Source of the DNA: Bacteroidetes bacterium UBA6661
GTDB lineage: Bacteria; Bacteroidota; Bacteroidia; AKYH767-A; OLB10
Reading direction: 5' to 3'
Assembly: GCA_002455375.1 (NCBI GenBank)
Contig: DKKR01000043.1
Location: forward strand, 1 to 25,671
DNA: 25,671 nucleotides
The position numbers were made by a program, and so were the translations under genes. This document shows positions 16,499 to 23,666 of this stretch, piece after piece; the first letter of the stretch is position 1, and each line of letters begins with the position of its first letter. The notes beneath the pieces were generated by a model. That model was not told the origin of the DNA. It searched no databases and was given only the letters and a program-made list of their open reading frames with translations.

Positions 16499-17149
16499 AT
16501 GAAAAAGATCATCACCGCATTAGCACTGACAGTTGCCTCTTCCATTTCAGTAATGGCTCAGAAGTATGCATACGTTAACTCTCAGTATATTTTAGACAAT
16601 ATTCCTGAGTACAAATCAGCCATGCAACAATTGGATCAGATATCTGTAAACTGGCAAAAAGACATTGAAGCAAAATATGCTGTCATTGACAAACTGTATA
16701 AAGACTATCAGGCAGAGCAGATATTGCTTACAGAAGACATGAAGCGCAAGCGCGAAGCAGAAATCACTGCTAAAGAAAAAGAAGTAAAAGAACTTCAGAA
16801 ATCGAAGTTCGGATATGAAGGCGATTTATTTAAGAAAAAACAAGAGTTAGTAAAGCCCATACAGGATAAAATTTATAATGCGGTAAAGAAAATGGCCGTA
16901 GATCAAAGTTATGCCGTAATCTTCGACAAATCGAGTGACCTTACCATGCTTTACACCAATCCAAAGTACGATAAAAGCGATGAAATTTTAAATGCAATGG
17001 GCTATAAAGCCAAAGTAACTGAAGGTGGTGGAAAATCAGGAGGATCATCCAGCTCATCAGGCAGTGGCAGCAGCACAGGCACCAAAGACAGTGGCAAAAG
17101 CATGGACTCTCCATCACGTTCTGACGAGGCTCAACCCATAAAAAAATAA
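16499..17149 (+). CDS. OmpH/Skp-family periplasmic chaperone with Gly/Ser-rich tail
   Basis: The ATG at 16499 gives 216 residues and a clean signal peptide (MKKIITALALTVASSISVMAQ). An earlier in-frame TTG at 16475 lies within a promoter element. After YAYVNSQYILDNIPEY, the family's first strand and helix, comes a long charged helical arm (about 45-120, many Lys, Glu and Gln) that forms the coiled-coil tentacles of the Skp trimer, then VIFDKSSDLTMLY to close the body. Skp holds unfolded barrel proteins for BamA. The last 43 or so residues are a low-complexity Gly/Ser/Lys tail (GGSSSSSGSGSSTG) absent from the second copy; this is likely disordered. The downstream paralogue starts 27 nt after its stop. 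Confidence -1.
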   Translation: MKKIITALALTVASSISVMAQKYAYVNSQYILDNIPEYKSAMQQLDQISVNWQKDIEAKYAVIDKLYKDYQAEQILLTEDMKRKREAEITAKEKEVKELQKSKFGYEGDLFKKKQELVKPIQDKIYNAVKKMAVDQSYAVIFDKSSDLTMLYTNPKYDKSDEILNAMGYKAKVTEGGGKSGGSSSSSGSGSSTGTKDSGKSMDSPSRSDEAQPIKK

Positions 17150-17176
17150 CAAATAATATCATCCAATAAATTAATC

Positions 17177-17686
17177 ATGACAAAACCAATTAAATTTTTT
17201 ATTGCCGGAGCATTTGTATGCAGCAGTTTATTCGCATCAGCTCAAATTAAATTAGGACACATCAACTCCACACAATTGCTGGCAATGATGCCCGAAACAA
17301 AAACTGCAGATTCTACTTTGCAAAAGTTTGGTGAGACATTACAGGCTCAGATGAAAACAATGACTGCCGAATACGATTCAAAAGTTGCCGAATATCAGGA
17401 GAAAGCCAACGCAATGGCAGAGCCTATTAAGGCAGCCAAAGAAAAAGAAATACGCGATTTAGGCGACCGTATTCAGGACTTCCAGGAGTCGGCACAAACG
17501 TCTGTTCAAAAGAAAAAAGAAGAAGTCTATTCTCCAATCATCAAAAAAGCTGACGAAGCTATCAAAGCCGTAGCTAAAGAAAAAAGCTACACCTATATAT
17601 TCGACTCAAGTGTTGGTGCATTACTTTACACAACCGACTCTGACGATATTATGAGCATGGTAAAAGAGAAATTGAAGTTGAAATAA
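17177..17686 (+). CDS. OmpH/Skp-family periplasmic chaperone, second copy
   Basis: 169 residues, close to the usual Skp length, with a signal peptide ending FASAQ. It opens IKLGHINSTQLLAMMPETKTAD, runs through a charged coiled-coil arm (about 45-125) and closes with YTYIFDSSVGALLYT, parallel to the first copy. The two proteins are clearly paralogous but well diverged. Tandem ompH genes behind bamA are typical of Bacteroidota; whether they form mixed trimers cannot be told. A hairpin terminator follows 17 nt after the stop. Confidence -1.
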   Translation: MTKPIKFFIAGAFVCSSLFASAQIKLGHINSTQLLAMMPETKTADSTLQKFGETLQAQMKTMTAEYDSKVAEYQEKANAMAEPIKAAKEKEIRDLGDRIQDFQESAQTSVQKKKEEVYSPIIKKADEAIKAVAKEKSYTYIFDSSVGALLYTTDSDDIMSMVKEKLKLK

Positions 17687-17703
17687 CAGATTGATTTAAA
17701 ACC

Positions 17704-17737
17704 AAAAAAAGCTGTCTCTATGGACGGCTTTTTTTAT
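17704..17737. terminator. Bidirectional hairpin terminator
   Basis: A run AAAAAAAGCTGTC pairs through a loop with GGACGGCTTTTTTT, including one G-U pair. The stem is followed by a T tract on the plus strand and, because of the leading A tract, also on the minus strand. It lies between the ends of the second ompH gene and the YitT-family gene and can stop both convergent transcripts. Confidence -1.
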
Positions 17738-18709
17738 TTAGAAGTCTTTGAGTGTTCTCTTCTTGATCATACCGCCTTTAGTATCGCGCACTGTATTCAT
17801 TATAATAAACGCATTGGGGTCAATATGTTCAATTTCGGTTTTAAGTTTTGAAATTTCCAAGCGTGTTACAACAGTGTAAATAATTTCAATTTCTGCCAGA
17901 TTGTGACCGTTCTTTCCGTAGCCGCGCTTACCGTTATATATCGTTACACCCATGTTTAACTTTTCAGTTATCAACTTTCTTATTTCATCACTGTGTGATG
18001 AAATGATTGTCACACCGGTATATTCCTCTACGCCTTCAAGAATAAAATCAATGGTCTTTGATGCTGCCAGATAAATCAAAATCGAATACATGGCAACTTC
18101 AATAGAAATCAGCACTGCGGCAAAACTGAAAATTACAATATTAAATGCAAAAATAATTTCACCAATAGACAGTCCTGATCTTCGGCTGATATAAATGGCA
18201 AGCACTTCTGTACCATCAAGCACTGCACCACCACGAATGGCAAAGCCAATACCCATGCCAAGAAAAAAACCGCCAAAAATAGATACCAGCAATCTATCAT
18301 TCGTTACAGTCGGATAAGGGATATAATATACAGCTAATGCCAGAAAAACAATAGCAATAATACTCTTAACAGAAAATCTGCGGTCAATTTGTTTATAAGC
18401 AAGAATCAGAAATGGAATATTAATGACTACAATCAATATTGAAACACTAATTGCTGTCTTTAAACTCACTAAGAGCGAAATGCCTGTCACTCCCCCATCA
18501 ATAAACTGATTAGGCAATAAAAACCCCTTCAATCCAAATCCCGCTGAAATAATACCTAAAGAAACAAAGATTAAAGAAACAAGTGCCTGCCGTACACTAA
18601 TTCTGAATCGGTAATACTCATGTGCAATAACATAGCGCGAACGAGCCAATTTGTAATATTCTTCGTTCTCTTTATGCTGTTTAAAACGCTCTGTTAAGAA
18701 TGAAAGCAT
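17738..18709 (-). CDS. YitT-family integral membrane protein with C-terminal DUF2179 domain
   Basis: 323 residues. A 35-residue basic, helical N-terminus precedes five or so membrane helices (about 40-210) with the family's glycine-rich FLLPNQFIDGGVTGISLL and GMGIGFAIRGGAVLDGTEVLA motifs. The C-terminal soluble part (about 230-315, starting GVTIISSHSDEIRKLI and containing GYGKNGHNLAEIEIIYTVV) is a DUF2179 domain. The family is widespread and its transported substrate, if any, is not established. An exact TAAATTTG element lies 15 nt upstream, back to back with that of the doxX-like gene. The stop touches the bidirectional terminator. Confidence -1.
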   Translation of the reverse strand: MLSFLTERFKQHKENEEYYKLARSRYVIAHEYYRFRISVRQALVSLIFVSLGIISAGFGLKGFLLPNQFIDGGVTGISLLVSLKTAISVSILIVVINIPFLILAYKQIDRRFSVKSIIAIVFLALAVYYIPYPTVTNDRLLVSIFGGFFLGMGIGFAIRGGAVLDGTEVLAIYISRRSGLSIGEIIFAFNIVIFSFAAVLISIEVAMYSILIYLAASKTIDFILEGVEEYTGVTIISSHSDEIRKLITEKLNMGVTIYNGKRGYGKNGHNLAEIEIIYTVVTRLEISKLKTEIEHIDPNAFIIMNTVRDTKGGMIKKRTLKDF

Positions 18710-18724
18710 AGATGTTTATAGTTG

Positions 18725-18732
18725 CAAATTTA
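18725..18732 (-). promoter_or_regulatory. Exact -7 element for the YitT-family gene
   Basis: The minus strand reads TAAATTTG, ending 15 nt before the ATG at 18709. It is divergent from the element of the DoxX-like gene about 100 bp away. Confidence -1.
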
Positions 18733-18829
18733 AAATTTTTCTGCTTCCTTTTACAAAATCCTTCTTCAAAGAATTTCTAATATCACAATATCCTGTGAGA
18801 TAAATCATTCGTTAATAATTTTTAATTTC

Positions 18830-18837
18830 TAATTTTG
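18830..18837 (+). promoter_or_regulatory. Exact -7 element for the doxX-usp pair
   Basis: TAATTTTG matches TAnnTTTG exactly and ends 14 nt before the ATG at 18852, implying a leader of under 10 nt. Confidence -1.
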
Positions 18838-18851
18838 TAGAAAAATTAGTC

Positions 18852-19271
18852 ATGCACAGTATTGGGTCACCTGAGGTTTTTGCTGTATTTCTTTGCAGAG
18901 TTTTGCTTGGCATCTTGTTTTTGTTCCAGGGTTATGAAAAGCTTTTTACTATTGGCATAACTAAAGTAACTGAAATTTACCGTTCGGAATTAGTAAAAAA
19001 AGGCATTCCTCTATCTGTTGTAAAACCGCTATTGACATTATCATCATTTATAGAATTTGCAGGAGGTTTATTATTAATTATCGGACTCTTTAAATATTAT
19101 TCTTTATACCTTCTTGGTTTGAATATGATTGGTGCATCTCTTGCATTCAGCCTCATGCGTCCCATGTGGGATTTACAACATGTTTTCCCCCGATTGGCTT
19201 TATTAGTTACCTTACTGTTATTACCTGATGCATGGGATTTAATCTCTATAGATCACTTCTTTATAAAATAA
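18852..19271 (+). CDS. DoxX-like membrane protein
   Basis: 139 residues with four hydrophobic helices (about 10-30, 62-82, 84-104 and 112-130). The first holds the family's RVLLGILFLFQGYEKL, with a loop where the short amphipathic YRSELVKKGIP segment lies, and a later EFAGGLLLIIGLF. DoxX-like proteins are small quinone-associated or uncharacterised membrane proteins, and no specific reaction can be assigned here. It is followed after 21 nt by the universal stress protein gene and shares its promoter. Confidence -1.
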   Translation: MHSIGSPEVFAVFLCRVLLGILFLFQGYEKLFTIGITKVTEIYRSELVKKGIPLSVVKPLLTLSSFIEFAGGLLLIIGLFKYYSLYLLGLNMIGASLAFSLMRPMWDLQHVFPRLALLVTLLLLPDAWDLISIDHFFIK

Positions 19272-19292
19272 CATAACTTAAATAATATTAAT

Positions 19293-20138
19293 ATGAAATT
19301 TATTCTTTGTCCGACTGACTTTTCTTCGAATGCAACTCATGCTGTTGCCTATGCCAGCGAAATGGCTCTGAAAACAAATGCTAGTTTAATACTTCTGCAT
19401 ACTTTCGAAACACCGATTTTATACAGTGATGTAGCTTTTGTGACAGTACAATATGATTACAAAGTACTGCATGATGCTGCAGCAAAAAAACTAAAGAAAT
19501 TCAAAGAGAAATTTTTTGTAAATAAATATGCTAAACTCAAAGTAGAGTTGATACTGCAACAAGGTTTAGCTTCTGCACGGGTAATGGAGACTGCCTCTGA
19601 AAAGAAAGTTGACATGATTGTCATGGGTACAACAGGCACCGGTGCAGGCGAACGATTTTTAATTGGCAGCAATGCAGGTCGTGTTGTGAAAAATGCACCT
19701 TGTCCTGTACTTCTTATTCCACCACGTGTAAAGTTCAACGGACTAAAAAAACTTGTTTATGCAACTGACCTTTCAGATGACAACCTGAGCAAAGCATCAG
19801 AACTGATTCCATTTGCGAAAGAATTTAACAGCGAACTTTTATTTCTTTATATTGACACAACAACATTATCGAAAGATGAGATAGATGTTAAAAAAATAAC
19901 AGATCTTGTTCGTAAAAAAGTAAAATATCCAAAACAGTCAGGATACGTCTGTACCGATGTTTCTATTCAGAATGGCGTGAGTCATTTCCTTAAAAAGTTC
20001 AAAGCTGACGCTTTGGTGATGTACACCCGTCATCGTAACTTGTTCAAAGGGTTGTATAAGCCAAGTATAGCAAAAAGTGTGTCTTACAACACAAAGGTTC
20101 CATTATTGGTAGTACATGAGAACGACACCCTTTTTTAA
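19293..20138 (+). CDS. Tandem universal stress protein (two UspA domains)
   Basis: 281 residues forming two UspA domains (about 1-147 and 148-281). The first opens KFILCPTDFSSNATHAVAYA and ends with the full ATP-binding pattern G-x2-G-x9-G-S (GTTGTGAGERFLIGS) followed by CPVLLIP. The second opens KLVYATDLSDDN and ends VPLLVVHEND, but its nucleotide pattern is degenerate (TRHRNLFKGLYKPSIAKS) and it probably does not bind ATP the same way. Such cytoplasmic proteins take part in stress survival. No ribosome site is seen. The gene lies 21 nt after the DoxX-like gene, so they are likely cotranscribed. Confidence -1.
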   Translation: MKFILCPTDFSSNATHAVAYASEMALKTNASLILLHTFETPILYSDVAFVTVQYDYKVLHDAAAKKLKKFKEKFFVNKYAKLKVELILQQGLASARVMETASEKKVDMIVMGTTGTGAGERFLIGSNAGRVVKNAPCPVLLIPPRVKFNGLKKLVYATDLSDDNLSKASELIPFAKEFNSELLFLYIDTTTLSKDEIDVKKITDLVRKKVKYPKQSGYVCTDVSIQNGVSHFLKKFKADALVMYTRHRNLFKGLYKPSIAKSVSYNTKVPLLVVHENDTLF

Positions 20139-20289
20139 CTTTAAAACGCGCAAAGATTACTCATTTATTAACTGACTGCAAACTGTGGTTAAACTTGTTT
20201 TTGTTCCATGTATATTAGCGAAATAATTGCTATGTGAGGTATAACTCATACATCATTTCCAAATCAAACAAAAACAAATTAAATTACAC

Positions 20290-23200
20290 ATGCAAAACTT
20301 TATTAAGAGCAAATTAGCCATGCTAATCATTGCAGTATTTCTCTATGGGCAATCCCATGCAGGAAATAACTGCTGGAAACCTGTTGAAGAGGTTTCTTTA
20401 TCAGGACTGGGAAAAATGAACCGAAACACCATTCCGTCAACTGCGCGTTTTTATGAATTGAACATGCAGCAATTGCAAAGTTTATTACAGCAGGCACCTA
20501 ATCGTGGACAGCAATCAAATCTGATAATTGATTTTCCTGATGCTTACGGCAAAATGAATGCTTTCAGAGTTTATGCATCACCTATAATGCCGGCAGTGCT
20601 TTCATCTAAGTATCCGATGATTAAAACATATTGCGCACAAGGCATTGATGACCCAACTGCAACAATGCGTTTCAGCGTTACACAGTTTGGTCTGCATTGC
20701 ATGACTTTGACAGGAACAAATCCTACAAATTATATTGATACTTATACCAAGGATTTGAATTACTATATTGTTTATGACAAATCTTCTTTAGCCAACAACG
20801 TCCGCAATTTTGAATGTCTCACGGATGAAGATGCTGAGTTACCAAGCATGAGAAATAGTGTTGCAGGTATCAACAACAATACTGATGATCAATTATTGAG
20901 GACATACAGACTTGCACTTACCTGCACTGCTGAATATGGAAATATTTTTGCAACAACTCCCGGTAATGAAAAGGCCGACATCATGGCACAAATGACAATA
21001 ACCATGAATCGTGTAAATGGTGTTTACGAACGCGACCTTGCAATTACTATGGAATTTGTTCCCAACAATGACACGTTAATTTTTTATGGAAACACCTCTC
21101 AGGATCCTTGGTCAAATGAGTGGAATACAAAGACAGCACAAGTTTGTGATCAATATATTGGTGTGAACAATTACGATATAGGACATAACTTTAATACTAC
21201 AGGTGGAGGAAATGCAGGATGTATTGCCTGTGTTTGTTTAAGCTCCTCGCAAAGCGGCACACATAAAGGCCGTGGTATGACAGGAAGTGCCAACCCCACC
21301 GGTGATCCTTTTGACATTGACTATGTTGCGCATGAAATGGGACATCAGTATGGTGGCTATCACATTATGAATACTTGTAGCCGTAGTGGTAGTGGAAACA
21401 CAGAGGTAGAACCTTGCAGTGGCAGTTCCATTATGGGCTATGCAGGTATTTGTTCTGTAAACATACAGGCACACAGCGATGATGATTTTAACTATGTTAA
21501 CGTAAGAGATATTTCTGCAAACATTCAAAACGGTAGCAGCACTTGCGCAGTTACAACAGCATTAACAAACAATCCTCCCACTGCTGATGCAGGCGCTGAT
21601 TTTACCATACCAAAAGGAACAGCATTTGTATTAGAAGGTACTGCAACCGATGCTGATGGCATGGCATCGTTAACGTATAACTGGTGTCAGAATGATGCAG
21701 CACAAGCCCCTTCAAGCAGCAGTCCGCAGCCAACATGGGCTGTTGGACCCTTGTCACGAGCAATAAAACCCGGAACATCTCCTAACCGTTATATGCCCAA
21801 CCTGAGAAGTGTTGTACTAAAAAACTTATATCCTACATGGGAAAAAACGCCTGATGTAGCCAGAACTTTAAACTACTCTTTTATTGTTAGAGATAACGAT
21901 GTGAATGGTGGTCAAACAGCATCAGACCTTATGCAAGTAACCGTAGCTTCTTCAGGTCCATTTGTTGTTACTTCACAAAACACACCTACAAACTGGAATG
22001 CAGGTGCTACTGAAACCGTAACATGGAATGTAGCAGGCACAGATGTTGCTCCGGTTAATTCACCATTCGTAAATATTTTTCTTTCTCTCGACAGCGGATT
22101 CACTTACCCATATACACTTGCAACCAACGTACCTAATAACGGCAGTGCCAATGTTGTAGTACCACCGGGTGCTGCTTCACCATGGGGACGTGTGATGGTT
22201 CGAGGTGCAGGCAATATTTTTTATGCGCTAAACGGAAGTTATATCAACATTCAGGCATCGGAATTTGTAATGAATATGAGTAATTCAACACAAAGTGTTT
22301 GTCCTCCAAATGACATTACTTATAATTTTATGTACAACACTTTTCTGGCATTCAATGAAACAACTGTATTTTCTGTATCCGGACTTCCTGCCGGTGCAAC
22401 AGGAACATTTACTCCTGCCACAGCAGTAAATGACAGCACTCCTGTGCAATTGCTGATTACAGGACTAACACCTTCTATGACCGGAACATATAATCTTACT
22501 ATCACCGGAACTTCTCCATCTGTAACAAAGTCAACTTCTGTTACACTTGATATTTTAGACGTAAACTTACCTGCCGCAACATTAACACTACCTGCTGATG
22601 GCAGCAGTGGCATCGCTTCCGTTGCAACTTTAACCTGGCAAGCTGCTTTAAGCCCGGGAACACTATTTGATATTGAAGTTGCAACAGATTCATTATTTAC
22701 GAATGTAATTGCTTCTGCAACCGGCATCAGCACAAACACTTTTACTACTAACCCGTTGCTATCAAGTACAACCTACTATTGGCATGTGAAGTCGTATAAT
22801 TCATGCTTTGCAAATAGCTTCAGCGCTTCATGGTCATTTACAACCAACAATTGCTCGAATTTAGCAAGTGCAAATGTTCCTGTTGTTATTCCGTCAAGTG
22901 GTGCTCCTACAGTTACTTCAACATTAAACATTGCTTCAGCAGGAACTATTACGGATGTCAATGTAGTTGGTCTTACCGGTACGCACACATGGATTAGTGA
23001 CCTTACAATAAGTATTAAAAGTCCACAAAACACAACGGTAACATTGTTTGATCAGATTTGTGGTAATGAAAATGACTTTGATTGTAATTTTGATGATGCC
23101 GCAGCACCCGGTGCGCTTCCTTGTCCTCCCGTAGGTGGTGGCACTTATAAAGCCGTTACACCGCTGAGTGTATTCAATGGGCAACAAGCAGCAGGCAACT

Positions 23201-23550
23201 GGACATTAACAATAACTGACCATTTTAATTCTGATGGTGGCTCATTGAATGGCTGGGGGCTTGAAATCTGCACCACTACACCAACAGGTATTGAAACCCT
23301 TCTTGTTTCTACTTCTATGATTTTATATCCTAATCCTGTAAAAGAATTATTAAACATGAATGTTGCAGGTCAAAAAGGAGAGCATATTTTGGTAGAGATT
23401 AAAAATATTGCAGGACAGGTGATAAAAGCTATCAATGTTCTTGCAAATACAAAAGTTTCTGTTGATGTTCAAGACCTTTCAGCAGGCATGTATTTTGTTA
23501 CAGCCACAGGAAGTCATGTAGAAACACAGCGCTTCATTAAAGCAAAGTAA
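20290..23550 (+). CDS. Secreted M12B-like zinc metalloprotease with P domain and T9SS sorting signal
   Basis: 1086 residues with a signal peptide (about 1-24, ending SHA). A propeptide-like region is followed by a reprolysin-type catalytic domain (about 205-420) with the zinc motif HEMGHQYGGYH (His348, His352, His358, catalytic Glu349) and a Met-turn SSIMGYAG with Met382. Ig- or FN3-like segments follow (about 430-860), including a PTADAGADFTIPKG start and a TLTWQAALSPGTLFDIEVATDS repeat-like piece. A proprotein-convertase P domain spans about 870-1000 (GLTGTHTWISDLTISIKSP to LNGWGLEICTT). The final 80 residues are a T9SS type A sorting domain (ILYPNPVKELL, IKNIAGQVIK, LSAGMYFVTA, QRFIKAK). 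It is expected to be released or anchored at the surface and to degrade proteins. A long leader of up to 150 bp precedes it, with only a one-mismatch TATATTAG at 20211-20218 as promoter candidate. Confidence -1.
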   Translation: MQNFIKSKLAMLIIAVFLYGQSHAGNNCWKPVEEVSLSGLGKMNRNTIPSTARFYELNMQQLQSLLQQAPNRGQQSNLIIDFPDAYGKMNAFRVYASPIMPAVLSSKYPMIKTYCAQGIDDPTATMRFSVTQFGLHCMTLTGTNPTNYIDTYTKDLNYYIVYDKSSLANNVRNFECLTDEDAELPSMRNSVAGINNNTDDQLLRTYRLALTCTAEYGNIFATTPGNEKADIMAQMTITMNRVNGVYERDLAITMEFVPNNDTLIFYGNTSQDPWSNEWNTKTAQVCDQYIGVNNYDIGHNFNTTGGGNAGCIACVCLSSSQSGTHKGRGMTGSANPTGDPFDIDYVAHEMGHQYGGYHIMNTCSRSGSGNTEVEPCSGSSIMGYAGICSVNIQAHSDDDFNYVNVRDISANIQNGSSTCAVTTALTNNPPTADAGADFTIPKGTAFVLEGTATDADGMASLTYNWCQNDAAQAPSSSSPQPTWAVGPLSRAIKPGTSPNRYMPNLRSVVLKNLYPTWEKTPDVARTLNYSFIVRDNDVNGGQTASDLMQVTVASSGPFVVTSQNTPTNWNAGATETVTWNVAGTDVAPVNSPFVNIFLSLDSGFTYPYTLATNVPNNGSANVVVPPGAASPWGRVMVRGAGNIFYALNGSYINIQASEFVMNMSNSTQSVCPPNDITYNFMYNTFLAFNETTVFSVSGLPAGATGTFTPATAVNDSTPVQLLITGLTPSMTGTYNLTITGTSPSVTKSTSVTLDILDVNLPAATLTLPADGSSGIASVATLTWQAALSPGTLFDIEVATDSLFTNVIASATGISTNTFTTNPLLSSTTYYWHVKSYNSCFANSFSASWSFTTNNCSNLASANVPVVIPSSGAPTVTSTLNIASAGTITDVNVVGLTGTHTWISDLTISIKSPQNTTVTLFDQICGNENDFDCNFDDAAAPGALPCPPVGGGTYKAVTPLSVFNGQQAAGNWTLTITDHFNSDGGSLNGWGLEICTTTPTGIETLLVSTSMILYPNPVKELLNMNVAGQKGEHILVEIKNIAGQVIKAINVLANTKVSVDVQDLSAGMYFVTATGSHVETQRFIKAK

Positions 23551-23566
23551 TTTTCCCATATAAGCT

Positions 23567-23599
23567 AAAAGCCTTAATATCCCCGATGTTAAGGCTTTT
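23567..23599 (+). terminator. Strong hairpin terminator after the metalloprotease gene
   Basis: AAAAGCCTTAA (23567-23577) pairs perfectly with TTAAGGCTTTT (23589-23599) around an 11-nt loop. The stem ends in a T run on the plus strand, 16 nt after the stop codon, and by symmetry could act on both strands. Confidence -1.
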
Positions 23600-23641
23600 C
23601 TATTGCCTGAAAAACAACAGGATTATTCCTTTCCAAACTAT

Positions 23642-23649
23642 TACATTTG
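23642..23649 (+). promoter_or_regulatory. Exact -7 element for the YfhO-family gene
   Basis: TACATTTG matches TAnnTTTG exactly and ends 17 nt before the ATG at 23667. It lies after a strong terminator, so this gene is a separate transcription unit. Confidence -1.
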
Positions 23650-23666
23650 CCCAATAAAGAAATCGT

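Noticed and set aside
21238..23357. Minus-strand frames opposite the metalloprotease gene
   Set aside because: They are antisense to an intact 1086-codon frame with catalytic and sorting motifs.
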